Notes under the pieces: generated by a model
Database searches by the model: none
What the model saw: only the letters and a program-made list of their open reading frames with translations
What the model was told of the DNA's origin: nothing
Program-made: the position numbers and the translations under genes
In this document: positions 38,603 to 47,753 of the stretch, piece by piece
Layout: each line of letters starts with the position of its first letter
Position numbering within the stretch: the first letter of the stretch is position 1
Assembly: GCF_014207235.1 (NCBI RefSeq)
Contig: NZ_JACHDA010000002.1
Coordinates: forward strand, 62,001-126,000
Length of the DNA: 64,000 bases
Reading direction: 5' to 3'
From: Sphingopyxis sp. JAI128
GTDB lineage: Bacteria > Pseudomonadota > Alphaproteobacteria > Sphingomonadales > Sphingomonadaceae

Positions 38603-39700
38603 TCAGCTGTGGAGGAAGTGCATCACGTCGCCGTCGTGGACAACATAGGCCTTGCCTTCGGCGCGCAGCTTGCCGGCCTCGCGCGCCTTCGCTTCGCCGC
38701 CCAGGGTGACATAATCGTCATAGGCGATCGTTTCGGCGCGGATGAAACCCTTTTGGAAATCGCTGTGGATCTCGCCCGCGGCCTCGGGTGCGGTCGCGCC
38801 GGTGTGGACTGTCCAGGCGCGCGCTTCCTGCGGGCCGACGGTGAAGAAGGTGATGAGGTGGAGCAGTTCGTAACCCGCGCGGATGACGCGCGCGAGACCC
38901 GTTTCGGTCAGCCCCATTTCGGCAAGAAATTCCATGCGGTCGGCCATGTCCATCGTCACCAGCTCGCTTTCGATCGCGGCGGATACGACCACGGCCTGCG
39001 CCCCCTCGGCCGAGGCCTTGGCAAAGACCTTTTCGGAGAAGGCGTTGCCGTTCGCGGCGCTGCCTTCGTCGACGTTGCAGACATAGAGAACGGGCTTCGA
39101 GGTCAGCAGCTGCGCCGTGCGCAGCACGCGAGCTTCTTCGTCATCCTTGGGTTCGACCAGCCGCGCGGGCTTGCCGTCGCGCAAGAGGTCGAGCGCTTGG
39201 CCGAGCACGGAAGCGGCGATCTTTGCTTCCTTGTCGCCCTGCGCCGCCTTTTTGGCGAAGGCCGGAACGCGCTTTTCGAGGCTTTCGAGATCGGCGAGCA
39301 GCAACTCGGTCTCGACCGTCTCGGCGTCGGCGACGGGATCGACCTTGTTCTCGACATGCTGGATGTCGTCATCCTCGAAACAGCGCAGGACGTGGACGAT
39401 CGCATCGACCTCGCGGATGTTGCCGAGGAACTGGTTGCCAAGCCCTTCGCCCTTCGACGCGCCGCGCACCAGGCCCGCGATGTCGACGAAGGCGAGTTGC
39501 GTCGCGATGATCTTCTTGCTGCTGGCGATCGCGGCCAGCTTTTCGAGGCGCGCGTCGGGCACCGCGACATTGCCGATATTGGGCTCGATCGTGCAGAAGG
39601 GATAGTTGGCCGCCTGCGCCGCCGCAGTTTCGGTCAGCGCGTTGAACAGGGTGGACTTGCCGACGTTGGGCAGGCCGACGATCCCGCATTTGAAACCCAT
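38603..39700 (-). CDS. ychF: Redox-regulated ATPase YchF (Obg-family, OLA1)
   Basis: The 365-aa protein has the P-loop GLPNVGKSTLFNAL, DIAGLVRGASKGEGLGN, the NPxx-like nucleotide specificity region (NVDEG, where GTPases have NKxD, hence ATP preference), a coiled-coil insertion near 140-170 and a TGS domain (FTVGPQEARAWT). YchF is a ribosome-associated ATPase with roles in oxidative stress. Length matches the family. It lies alone between a plus-strand EF-hand gene and a plus-strand CAP-domain gene. Confidence 0.93.
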   Translation of the reverse strand: MGFKCGIVGLPNVGKSTLFNALTETAAAQAANYPFCTIEPNIGNVAVPDARLEKLAAIASSKKIIATQLAFVDIAGLVRGASKGEGLGNQFLGNIREVDAIVHVLRCFEDDDIQHVENKVDPVADAETVETELLLADLESLEKRVPAFAKKAAQGDKEAKIAASVLGQALDLLRDGKPARLVEPKDDEEARVLRTAQLLTSKPVLYVCNVDEGSAANGNAFSEKVFAKASAEGAQAVVVSAAIESELVTMDMADRMEFLAEMGLTETGLARVIRAGYELLHLITFFTVGPQEARAWTVHTGATAPEAAGEIHSDFQKGFIRAETIAYDDYVTLGGEAKAREAGKLRAEGKAYVVHDGDVMHFLHS

Positions 39701-39830
39701 ACAAACTCCGTGAGATTCGGCGCGCGATTAGGCGCGGCGCCACTGTTGCTGCGCCCCTAGCGCCAAGTCGCGTTCGATGCCAGCCTTTGCCGTTGCGCGC
39801 CGTTCAGACTTGCGGCCTTATCGCGCCGAC

Positions 39831-40493
39831 ATGACGCCGCGCTTCCTACTCGCCGCTGCTTTCTTCGTCGCGATCGGCGCGCCCGCCGCCGTCGCCGCAC
39901 CCGACCGGTTCGAGGAAGGTGTTTTCGTCGAACTCAACCGCTTTCGCAGCGACCCTGCCGCCTTTGCCGAATATCTCGCCGACTATCGCCCGCGGTTCGA
40001 GGGCAAGCTGTTGATCGGCGACGACGACAGCGAAATCGATATCATGACGCGCGAGGGCGTCGCAGCGGTCGATGAGGCGATCCGCGACCTCAGGCGCGAA
40101 AAACCGTTGCCGACGCTGGAATGGAGCGATGCGCTGGCGCGGGCGGCCGCTGACCATGTCGCGGTCCAGTCGCGATCGGGCGCCGTCGGCCATTATACGA
40201 GAGGAAGCGGCCCCGGTGAACGGATGCGGGCGCGCGGCGGCGGTCCTTATGTCAACGAAGTCATCACCTATGGGCACCACACGCCCGCCGGGGTTGTCGA
40301 CCAGCTGCTCATCGACGACGGCGTGCCCGACCGCGGACATCGTCACAGCCTGTTGCGTCCGTTGCATCGATATGCAGGCGTCGCATGCGGCAGACATCCG
40401 GTACACCGGACGATGTGCGTGATGCTCATGTCGCAGACCCGTGACGGATCGCCGCCGCCTCCGCCCAAACGAGCGGCGACGAAAGCCGACTGA
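39831..40493 (+). CDS. Secreted CAP-domain (SCP/PR-1-like) protein
   Basis: The 220-aa protein begins at ATG 39831 with a signal peptide (MTPRFLLAAAFFVAIGAPAA). The CAP fold is indicated by NRFRSDPAAFA, LARAAADHVAVQSRSGAVGHYTRGSGPGERMRARG (CAP1/His region) and GVPDRGHRHSLLRP, with conserved His and Glu residues. Bacterial CAP proteins are secreted and of mostly unknown function. It converges with the PhoX gene 3' end. Confidence 0.82.
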   Translation: MTPRFLLAAAFFVAIGAPAAVAAPDRFEEGVFVELNRFRSDPAAFAEYLADYRPRFEGKLLIGDDDSEIDIMTREGVAAVDEAIRDLRREKPLPTLEWSDALARAAADHVAVQSRSGAVGHYTRGSGPGERMRARGGGPYVNEVITYGHHTPAGVVDQLLIDDGVPDRGHRHSLLRPLHRYAGVACGRHPVHRTMCVMLMSQTRDGSPPPPPKRAATKAD

Positions 40494-40539
40494 AGCAAGG
40501 ATGGCGGGGCCGGCCCGGAAGAGGGCCGGCCCGGCGCGA

Positions 40540-42414
40540 TCAGTTGCCGACCGGCTGGTTGTCGGTCCGGCGCACCACGATCGTCGAAGAACGCGGCTTT
40601 TCGCCAGCGACCGGCCAGTCTCCCGTCGGATGCTGGATGTTGACGAAGAAGGTGGTGAGATCGGGCGTATAGGCAAGACCGGTGATCTCGCAGCCGACGG
40701 GGCCGACTAGGAACCGCTTCGACTGCTTCGTCGTCTGATCCACATAGAACATAGCATTATGGCCGAAGGTGCCGTCGATCGTCGTACCCGGAACGCCTGA
40801 GTTGCCCGGAACGCTGTGATCGGTCTGGATCCACATGCGCCCCTGCGGATCGATGCGGAGGCCGTCGGGACTGGAGAAGGTATCGCCGTTGATATCGCCG
40901 ACGAGGTTGCTGCCGCCTGCCGAAAGCGACGGATCGCCGGCGGTCAGGAAGATTTCCCAGCTGAAGCTTGTCGCCAGCGGCGAATCGCCTTCTTCACGGA
41001 ATTTGATGATATGGCCGTGAAGGTTACGGATCCGCGGGTTCGCCGGATCGGTGACGCGGCGGCCGCTGTTGTTGGTGAGCGTACAGAAGATCGCGCTGTT
41101 GTCGGGCGCGACGGTCAGCCATTCGGGACGGTCCATCACAGTGCCGCCCGCGACGCGCGCCGCCTGCTGGCATTTGATCAGCACGTCGGCTTGATTGTTG
41201 AAATCGACCGTCGTCGGCGTCGGCGGCGTCTCGCTTTGGCTGACATTGCCGGGATCGGACGCCCCCGCGGTCAGGCCGTTCTGACCCACGACCAGAGCGC
41301 GCCATTCGCCCGTGCCGTCGCCGTTGAAGCGCGCGACATAGAGCGTGCCATAGTCGAGCAGATCCGTGTTCGCAGCGCGATTCGTGTCGCTCCAGGCGCG
41401 GTCGGGAACGAACTTATAAATGCAGCCGGGGGTCGAATCGTCACCCATGTAAAAGGCGACGCGGCGGTCGCTGCTGGACATGAAGGCGACGTTTTCGTGG
41501 CTGAAACGTCCCATCGCTGTGCGTTTCGTCGGCTGCGCCAGCTCGCGCCTCGGATCGATTTCGACGACCCAGCCGTAATTGGCTTCGGGTTGCGTCGGGT
41601 CGAGATAATTGTCGGTGGTTTCTTCGCAGGTCAGATAGGTGTCCCACGGCGTCCGTCCGCTCGAGCAATTGTTGAGCATGCCCTTGATCGAACCCGACAG
41701 GAGGCCCGCGGCGGGGCCGCCAGCGCGATAGCTGCTGTTGCCCGTGTAGCGGCGATTGTAGGTCGATCCTTCCTTGACCGTCCATTTGCCGTCGCTGCCC
41801 TTGGCGATTTCGACAACCCCGATGCCGACCGCCGACAGCGCGATCGCCTTCTGGTCGGCGCTGGCGGTTGCGGGGTCGTAATTGTCCATCAGGATGTTGA
41901 AATCGGGATATTCATAATTCATCGCCAGCAGGCCGCCGACATTGGCGTCGACGTTGGGCAGGGCGAAATATTCCATCCCGTCATGATTGCCGCCGGCCCA
42001 TTTCTCGGCAACGGCAGGGCTGGAGGGAAAGCTGCCCGAATAGGGCGTGCCGGCCTCGACCGAATCGCCCGCTTTCAGCAGCACGTCGACGGTGTAGCCG
42101 TTGGGAACGGTCACGGTGTCGTTCTGGTTGGCCGCGACGGCTGTGAAGGCAACGGCAAAGCTCGGCGGCGTGGGCGTCGGGGTGGGAGTCGGCGTCGGGG
42201 TGGGGGTAGGCAGCGTGACGGTGGGATCGCCGCTGGTGTCGTCGCACGCAGCGAGCGCCATCGCCGGCAGAACCGACAGACCGAAAAGGCCGCCGCGGAG
42301 GAGCGAGCGGCGCGAGGGGTTTTCCGCAACAATGGCTTCCAGGCTATCGGGCCCGGGAACAACGTCGGTTTCGCCGCGATAAGGCGCGCGGGCTTCGTCG
42401 GTAAGATGTGACAT
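40540..42414 (-). CDS. PhoX-family phosphatase (Tat lipoprotein, DUF839)
   Basis: The 624-aa protein starts at ATG 42414. Near residue 35 are SRRSLLRGGLF (twin-arginine) and, at the end of the signal, a lipobox-like LAAC, so it may be a Tat-exported lipoprotein. A (PT)n linker follows (about 8 Pro-Thr pairs). The body has the DUF839/PhoX pattern: HDGMEYF, NYEY, STYNRRYTGNSSYR, TCEETTDN, GRFSHEN, DGLRIDPQGRMWIQTD and FFVNIQHPTGD. PhoX enzymes are Ca/Fe-dependent alkaline phosphatases. The exact substrate is unknown. Confidence 0.88.
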   Translation of the reverse strand: MSHLTDEARAPYRGETDVVPGPDSLEAIVAENPSRRSLLRGGLFGLSVLPAMALAACDDTSGDPTVTLPTPTPTPTPTPTPTPPSFAVAFTAVAANQNDTVTVPNGYTVDVLLKAGDSVEAGTPYSGSFPSSPAVAEKWAGGNHDGMEYFALPNVDANVGGLLAMNYEYPDFNILMDNYDPATASADQKAIALSAVGIGVVEIAKGSDGKWTVKEGSTYNRRYTGNSSYRAGGPAAGLLSGSIKGMLNNCSSGRTPWDTYLTCEETTDNYLDPTQPEANYGWVVEIDPRRELAQPTKRTAMGRFSHENVAFMSSSDRRVAFYMGDDSTPGCIYKFVPDRAWSDTNRAANTDLLDYGTLYVARFNGDGTGEWRALVVGQNGLTAGASDPGNVSQSETPPTPTTVDFNNQADVLIKCQQAARVAGGTVMDRPEWLTVAPDNSAIFCTLTNNSGRRVTDPANPRIRNLHGHIIKFREEGDSPLATSFSWEIFLTAGDPSLSAGGSNLVGDINGDTFSSPDGLRIDPQGRMWIQTDHSVPGNSGVPGTTIDGTFGHNAMFYVDQTTKQSKRFLVGPVGCEITGLAYTPDLTTFFVNIQHPTGDWPVAGEKPRSSTIVVRRTDNQPVGN

Positions 42415-42559
42415 GCAGTTCCCCTGTTTTCGGTTGGGTCCCGGACTGGATATCCGGGGGAGGCGGCGCACCGATTGCAGAGGCAGGTGTCAGCGCGATG
42501 GCTTCACCAAGTCAGGAGAATGGGACTCTTGTGACGGTCTTGTTGCAGCGACCGTCCAG

Positions 42560-43555
42560 TCAGTCGTGTACAGCCTTGACGAGTGGGCCCAGCGGGGAGT
42601 TCCCGAGCCATGCCAGCTGGACCTCGGCTGCGACCTTGTTGATCGCTTCCTGCGGTTTGGCACCGGGATGGACCGCGCGGCGCAGCGGGCGCTTGCCAGC
42701 GGGAATCGCCATGATCTCCGCGATGGCGCGCGGCACGTCTGCGGGGTCGGCGTTGCGGCCGCTGCCATCCTCGGTTCCCATGCCGCGGGTAAAGGATTCA
42801 TAAGCGGCGAGCAGCGCGGCGTCGCTGCGGCCCTTGAGTGCGCCGGTATAAATGTTGCGGTTGACCCATACCTTCGTCGGATAGCCGCCGGGCTGGATAA
42901 TCGTGACGTCGATGCCGTGCGGTACCAGTTCGTAGGCAAGCTGTTCCGACAGGGCTTCGACCGCGAATTTGGTAGCCGAATAATGGCCGCCCCCGGGCAC
43001 GATCACCCGGCCGAGCTGCGACGAAATGTTGAACACCTGTCCGCTCTTCGCGGCGCGCATCTGGGGCAGCAGCGCCCGGAGCATGCGCTGGATGCCGAGG
43101 ACGTTGGTGTCGAAGATCAGCTTCGTCGCCTCCAAGTCCTGGACCTCGACCGGGCCCGTAATGCCGATGCCTGCGTTGTTGACCAAGGTGTCGATGCGTC
43201 CGGCTGCGAGTTCGAGCGCCTTTGCGGTCCCGCTCGCGACCGAGGCATCGTCGGTGACGTCGATTTCGACGATATGGAGGTCGAGTTTTTCCTTGGCGGC
43301 CTCTGCGGCAAGGCTCTCGGCTTCGGGCCGCGGCATGTTGCGCATCGTCGCGATCACCTTTGCGCCAGCCCGGGCATAGAGGAGCGCGCCAATCCGACCG
43401 AAACCGCTCGATGCGCCCGTGATGAGGATGGTGCGGCCGGTGAGTGATGGTGACGAAGCGGGGATGGCAGCATGAAGCAAGACAGGGGCGGCGGCGGTGA
43501 TGGCGGCGGCACCCGCGATAAGGTCGCGGCGGCTGGGGTGACAGCGGTCGGGCAT
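42560..43555 (-). CDS. Tat-exported SDR oxidoreductase
   Basis: The 331-aa protein starts at ATG 43555, behind an AAAGGAG site, with a twin-arginine-type signal (SRRDLIAGAAAITAAAPVLLHAA), then a standard SDR fold: TGASSGFG, NNAGIG, active-site YSATK and a NISS motif. An SDR with an export signal is unusual, because cytoplasmic NAD(P)(H) is absent from the periplasm unless it is bound before Tat export. Its neighbour is the PhoX gene, on the same strand downstream. Substrate unknown. Confidence 0.8.
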   Translation of the reverse strand: MPDRCHPSRRDLIAGAAAITAAAPVLLHAAIPASSPSLTGRTILITGASSGFGRIGALLYARAGAKVIATMRNMPRPEAESLAAEAAKEKLDLHIVEIDVTDDASVASGTAKALELAAGRIDTLVNNAGIGITGPVEVQDLEATKLIFDTNVLGIQRMLRALLPQMRAAKSGQVFNISSQLGRVIVPGGGHYSATKFAVEALSEQLAYELVPHGIDVTIIQPGGYPTKVWVNRNIYTGALKGRSDAALLAAYESFTRGMGTEDGSGRNADPADVPRAIAEIMAIPAGKRPLRRAVHPGAKPQEAINKVAAEVQLAWLGNSPLGPLVKAVHD

Positions 43556-43743
43556 GGAGAAGGCTCCTTTCGGCGCCATCATGCCTTAGTTCGGGCGAGC
43601 AGCCAAATCGGCTTTGGAGTGGTAAGCGGACCTGGTCTTCGATTACCGCGCACCGAGCCGGTGATCCGGTTGGCGCGGCGGCTTCGCAGTCATTCCAAAG
43701 GTCAGGAAAGGTCAGCCCTATGCAGCCCCCATTTGTCGCGCCC

Positions 43744-43788
43744 TGCGGACATGCCGCGCCCGGTTCCTGTCCGCATCCGCAAACCGGG
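43744..43788. other. Candidate H-type RNA pseudoknot
   Basis: Two perfect interleaved stems occur: S1 TGCGGACA (43744-43751) with TGTCCGCA (43768-43775), and S2 CCCGGTT (43759-43765) with AACCGGG (43782-43788). Loops of 7, 2 and 6 bases give the geometry of an H-type pseudoknot on either strand. On the minus strand it lies about 190 bases upstream of the Tat-SDR gene start. It occupies part of the 423-base gap between the SDR and GST genes; an AAAGGTCAG direct repeat (43697-43715) lies near it. Confidence 0.45.
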
Positions 43789-43911
43789 AAACGCCCGCTT
43801 TTGCTTACATGGAGAAAGAGCCGGGACGAAGGCTGGCACAGCCGGATAATGTAGGACAGCGTTTTTTTTCGCCTCGCGGATGGCGGGTATGGGGTGGGGA
43901 GCGGTTACAGT

Positions 43912-43965
43912 CAGCCCCCCCCATGGCTTCGCCACAGGGAGGATTAAGGACCGCAATCGGTCGCT
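43912..43965. repeat. Dispersed palindromic repeat, half copy
   Basis: The end GGCTTCGCCACAGGGAGGAT plus AAGGACCGCAATCGGTCG is the inverted complement of the left arm of the copy at 54882 (about 43 of 46 positions identical by eye). The other half is absent. It extends just before the GST stop at 43979. Confidence 0.6.
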
Positions 43966-43978
43966 AGCCGCCCTCTCC

Positions 43979-44704
43979 TCAATCCCCCCGCACCGCCGCC
44001 CGGTTCGCGTCGCCGAACATGTTCGACCATTCCTTGTCGTCGAGCTTTTGGCGCCGTCCGACATATTTGGCTGGCGTCTTCAGATCGTCGCGCACCATTG
44101 CGCGCGCGACGGCAGGCCGTTCGCGGACGAGTTCGAACCAGCGGCGCATCGCGGGCCATTCGTCGAGCCCCAAGCCCATGACGAATGCCGAAGCGCGACC
44201 GGGCCAGATCGCCATGTCGGCGATGCTATAATCGTCCCCCGCCACATAGGCGCTCTTTTCCAAGCGCTTTTCGAGAACAGTGAGAAGACGGGTGAGTTCC
44301 TTCGTATAGCGGTCGATCGCATAGTCCTGCCCCGCCGGAGCGTAACGGAGGAAGTGGCTGGCCTGCCCGCCCATCGGCCCCAGCCCCGCGACCTGCCAGG
44401 TCAGCCACGACAGCACCGCCGCGCGCGGCGCGCCCGACGCAGGAAGGAAGCGCCCGCTCTTTTCGGCAAGATATTGCAGGATCGCACCCGATTCGAACAC
44501 GGTCACCGGGTCGCCGCCATCCACCGGATCCTGGTCGACGATGGCGGGCAATTTATGGTTCGGATTGATGCGCCCGAACGCGGCGGTCAGTTGGTCGCCG
44601 TCGAAGATGTCGTAGGGAATGACGCGATAGGGCTCACCGATTTCCTCGAGCATGATCGCGATCTTCTGCCCGTTCGGCGTCGCCGAATAATGTAGATCGA
44701 TCAT
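43979..44704 (-). CDS. Glutathione S-transferase, Nu/YfcG-like
   Basis: The 241-aa GST has an N-terminal thioredoxin-like domain with LHYSATPNGQKIAIMLEE (the TPNG motif of Nu-class GSTs, where Asn/Thr rather than Tyr/Ser contacts glutathione) and VFESGAILQYLAEK for the gamma-Glu contact, then an all-helical domain to the end. Start ATG 44704 overlaps the DUF3237 stop by one base (TGATG). A close paralogue is at 47754. Nu-class GSTs in sphingomonads can act in beta-ether breakdown, but this assignment is by family only. Confidence 0.88.
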   Translation of the reverse strand: MIDLHYSATPNGQKIAIMLEEIGEPYRVIPYDIFDGDQLTAAFGRINPNHKLPAIVDQDPVDGGDPVTVFESGAILQYLAEKSGRFLPASGAPRAAVLSWLTWQVAGLGPMGGQASHFLRYAPAGQDYAIDRYTKELTRLLTVLEKRLEKSAYVAGDDYSIADMAIWPGRASAFVMGLGLDEWPAMRRWFELVRERPAVARAMVRDDLKTPAKYVGRRQKLDDKEWSNMFGDANRAAVRGD

Positions 44705-45201
44705 CACAAGACCTCGTGGATCACATGGCGCACGCCGTAATCGGTGCGCTCGCCGACGCCGACGGCGAGCACACCGTTGAGCCAGCCATATTTCTCGCTC
44801 GCGGTTTCGAACACCGGGGCGATTCGCAGATAATAGCGCGACGGATCGGCGTCGGGCACGGTCGCATCGGCAAAGGTAGCCCGCACATCGTCAGGGATGA
44901 TGTTGCGACCCGTATAGCTCAGATAGATGAGGTCGCCGTCGTCGGTCTGCCACACGGCGCGGGCGTCGAATGTCCCGACCGAGGCACCCTCGCCAAGCCG
45001 TCCGCTGCGCGACCAGTTTCCGCCCCCCGGCAGGACTATTCCGTTGATCCGGGGACCGAAAAACCGACCGCCGCCAATATAGCCGAGCCGCTGGTCGCCA
45101 AAGGGCGACGCACCGATTCCGATGATCCCCCCGCCCACTTCGAACTCGGCCGTACAAAGGTGACGGGTCGCCAGCGGCGTATGCGAATATTCTTCGGCCA
45201 T
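44704..45201 (-). CDS. DUF3237 protein
   Basis: The 165-aa protein (ATG 45201) has a beta-rich barrel-like pattern typical of DUF3237: LCTAEFEVGGG near the N-terminus, GGRFFGPRINGIVLPGGGNWS, then DARAVWQTDDGDLIYLSYTGR, and LNGVLAVGVGER near the end. Catalytic residues are not known. It is divergent from the TonB-dependent receptor and coupled to the GST downstream. In other genomes these proteins often sit in aromatic or xenobiotic degradation clusters. Confidence 0.83.
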   Translation of the reverse strand: MAEEYSHTPLATRHLCTAEFEVGGGIIGIGASPFGDQRLGYIGGGRFFGPRINGIVLPGGGNWSRSGRLGEGASVGTFDARAVWQTDDGDLIYLSYTGRNIIPDDVRATFADATVPDADPSRYYLRIAPVFETASEKYGWLNGVLAVGVGERTDYGVRHVIHEVL

Positions 45202-45241
45202 AATCGAATCCTCTTCCTGACTATGGACAAGCATAAAACAA

Positions 45242-45270
45242 TTAGTATACTAAGGGTCAATCAGATTGAC
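45242..45270. promoter_or_regulatory. Two adjacent palindromic operators between DUF3237 and TonB receptor
   Basis: TTAGTATACTAA (45242-45253) is a perfect 12-bp palindrome, and 2 bases later GTCAATCAGATTGAC (45256-45270) is a perfect palindrome with 7-base arms around a single A. They are centred in the 122-base divergent gap. GTCAA-N5-TTGAC recurs at 53518-53532. Probable targets of dimeric regulators controlling both genes. Confidence 0.55.
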
Positions 45271-45323
45271 GGATCGGGAGCCATTCCGGGACCGGCGACA
45301 ACAAGCTCTATGGGAGGGTGAAG

Positions 45324-47627
45324 ATGAAGGCGCATAACCAGTTCCTGCTGTCCGGCGTGGCCGCGATCGCGATGCTTTCCAATGTCGCGCCGGCGATCGC
45401 TCAGACGGTCCCCGCCGCCTCGGCGGAGGTCGATGACAGCAATATCAACGAAATCATCGTGACCGCGCAAAAGCGCGAGCAGAATCTGCAGAATGTGCCG
45501 ATTTCGATGGAAGTCGTCAGCGGCGCCAAACTCGCCGAGTTCAATACGAGCGATATCAAGGCCGTGATGAACTACACGCCGAACGTCTTTGTCCAGTCGA
45601 CCGCGGGCAACGACGTCATCTATATTCGCGGCTTCGGTTCGCCGCCGGCGAACTTCGCGTTCGACCAGTCGGTGTCGCTCTATGTCGACGGCATCTACGC
45701 CGGCCGTAACCGGCAGGCGCAGGCGCCCTTCTTCGACCTTGCGCGCGTCGAGGTGCTGCGCGGCCCGCAGGGCGCCCTGTTCGGCAAGAATACCGCGGCG
45801 GGCGCCGTCAGCGTCGTGTCGTCGGGTCCGACCAAGGATTTCGAGGGCGCGATCACCGGCCTCTACAATTTCGACCATAAGGGTACCGATTTTTCGGGCT
45901 ATCTGTCGGGGCCGGTCACCGACACGCTGGGCGCGCGCCTCGCGTACAAGATCGTCAACCAGGACGGTTATATCTACAACCGGGCGACCGATCACGACGA
46001 TCCCGAGATCAAGTCGCAGTTGCTGCGCCTGACGCTGAAATGGGAGCCGTCGGCCAATTTCGATTATACCGCTAAGGTCGAATATGGGAACCGCGAAGTC
46101 ATCGGCGGCATCACCGTGTCGAGTCCGCTGACCAGCGGGCAGGATCCGCAGACGAACCGCTATCTCGAGCGGTCGGCGCTGGGCGACGAGGGCAATGACA
46201 ACAAGTCGGTGATGATCTCCGGCGTCGGGAACCTCGCCCTCGGCGATTTTACGCTGACCTCGGTCACCGGTTACAGCTGGTTCAAGTCGAAGATCGTCAA
46301 CGGATTCGACCAGACGATCCCGAACAGCGGCGGCGCCTTTACCGCCAATTCGGTCTATAACGCCTTCCCCGAACGTTTCGACCAGATTTCGCAGGAAGTC
46401 CGCCTGTTGTCGCCGACCGGCAAGACGTTCGAGTTCATCGTCGGAGCCTATTACGACAAGTCCAATTACACGCTGGAGCAATATCAGGGCTTCAATATCC
46501 CCTACCTGTTCCTCACCATTCCCGGGGCGACCCCGACCGATCCGCGCATCCCGATCTTCGACGGCGCCTATTTCGGCCGCATCGACAGCGTTTTCAATCA
46601 GGAAGCCGAAAGCTGGTCGGTGTTCGGACAGGGCACGTTCAACATCACCGACGCCTTCCGCGCGATCGGCAGCCTGCGTTATTCGCATACCAAGAAGGAT
46701 GGCGATTTCGCCGCGCGCCTTGCCTATGGTTCGAACGGTGTCAATGGCCAGCCCTTTGCCCTGCGTCCGATTTCGAGCGCGGTCGGCAAGATCAGCGAAG
46801 GCAATGTCGATCCGTCGGTGACGCTGCAATATGACGTCGCGCCGCGCGTCATGATCTATGGCACGTGGGGCCGTGGGTCTAAGTCGGGCGGTTTCGTGTC
46901 TAACACGCTCGGCACGACCAACGCGACCTTCACCTTCGAGCCCGAACGGTCGGAAAATTTCGAGGCGGGCGTCAAATCAACGCTGTTCGATGGCAAGGTC
47001 GTCGCGAACGTCTCGCTCTATCACACCAAATTCACGGATTTGCAGGTTTCGGTCTATCAGCCCGCAACGTCGAGCTATCTGACCGGTAATGCCGCCGCCG
47101 CGACGTCGAAGGGTGTCGAAGGATCGCTCAGCCTCTATCCGATCGACAATTTCGACATCAGCGCGTCGGCCGCCTATTCGGATATCAAATATGACGATTA
47201 TCCGGGCGCGGCCTGCCTTGCCTCGCAGGTAGGCTGTACCCCCGCGACGAACAACCTCGCCGGCTATCCGGTCGCCTATTCGTCGAAATGGACGGGCAGC
47301 GTCACCGCGCACGCGCGTTTCGACATGTCGGAGGATTTGAAGCTCGACGTTACCGGCGTCGCGGCGGGCCGGTCGAAATATTTCAATTCGGACAATCAGA
47401 GCCCGATCTTCGGCGTCCAGGACGGCTATGTGAAACTCGACCTGCGCGTCCAGCTCGCCGATCGGGACAATAGCTGGCACCTCGCGCTCGTCGGCAAGAA
47501 CCTGACCAACCAGAAGACGATCGGCAGCGCGTTCAACCTGCCCTCGCCGATCACGCCCGTTCCGCGCGCGATCCTCTACCTCGAACCGACGCGCAATATT
47601 TCGGTTGAGGCCGGGATCAAATTCTAG
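45324..47627 (+). CDS. TonB-dependent outer-membrane receptor
   Basis: The 767-aa receptor starts at ATG 45324 behind GGGAGGG. It has a signal peptide (to about 28), a TonB-box-like segment (NEIIVTAQKREQNLQNVPIS), a plug domain with DVIYIRGFGSPP and EVLRGPQGALFGKNTAAGAVSV, and a long beta-barrel ending in the usual aromatic residue (GIKF). It would import a ligand across the outer membrane using TonB energy. The many related receptors of sphingomonads take up aromatic or plant compounds; the substrate here is unknown. Confidence 0.95.
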   Translation: MKAHNQFLLSGVAAIAMLSNVAPAIAQTVPAASAEVDDSNINEIIVTAQKREQNLQNVPISMEVVSGAKLAEFNTSDIKAVMNYTPNVFVQSTAGNDVIYIRGFGSPPANFAFDQSVSLYVDGIYAGRNRQAQAPFFDLARVEVLRGPQGALFGKNTAAGAVSVVSSGPTKDFEGAITGLYNFDHKGTDFSGYLSGPVTDTLGARLAYKIVNQDGYIYNRATDHDDPEIKSQLLRLTLKWEPSANFDYTAKVEYGNREVIGGITVSSPLTSGQDPQTNRYLERSALGDEGNDNKSVMISGVGNLALGDFTLTSVTGYSWFKSKIVNGFDQTIPNSGGAFTANSVYNAFPERFDQISQEVRLLSPTGKTFEFIVGAYYDKSNYTLEQYQGFNIPYLFLTIPGATPTDPRIPIFDGAYFGRIDSVFNQEAESWSVFGQGTFNITDAFRAIGSLRYSHTKKDGDFAARLAYGSNGVNGQPFALRPISSAVGKISEGNVDPSVTLQYDVAPRVMIYGTWGRGSKSGGFVSNTLGTTNATFTFEPERSENFEAGVKSTLFDGKVVANVSLYHTKFTDLQVSVYQPATSSYLTGNAAAATSKGVEGSLSLYPIDNFDISASAAYSDIKYDDYPGAACLASQVGCTPATNNLAGYPVAYSSKWTGSVTAHARFDMSEDLKLDVTGVAAGRSKYFNSDNQSPIFGVQDGYVKLDLRVQLADRDNSWHLALVGKNLTNQKTIGSAFNLPSPITPVPRAILYLEPTRNISVEAGIKF

Positions 47628-47753
47628 GTTCGATTACGATGTCCCAGGGATCGGCCGTCATCGATGTTTTCCTCGACAGGGAAGCGGCGATGGCGGTCGT
47701 GACCTGTTAGGCATCGGCGCTCGATGCGCGATTGTCGCCGAAGGAAACACCGC

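Noticed and set aside
43702..44064. 120-aa minus-strand frame over the pseudoknot and repeat
   Set aside because: It reads through the repeat and the GST end and is composed of repeat-derived sequence.
45261..46829. 522-aa minus-strand frame inside the TonB receptor
   Set aside because: The plus strand shows clear plug and barrel motifs; the antisense frame has no domain-like sequence.
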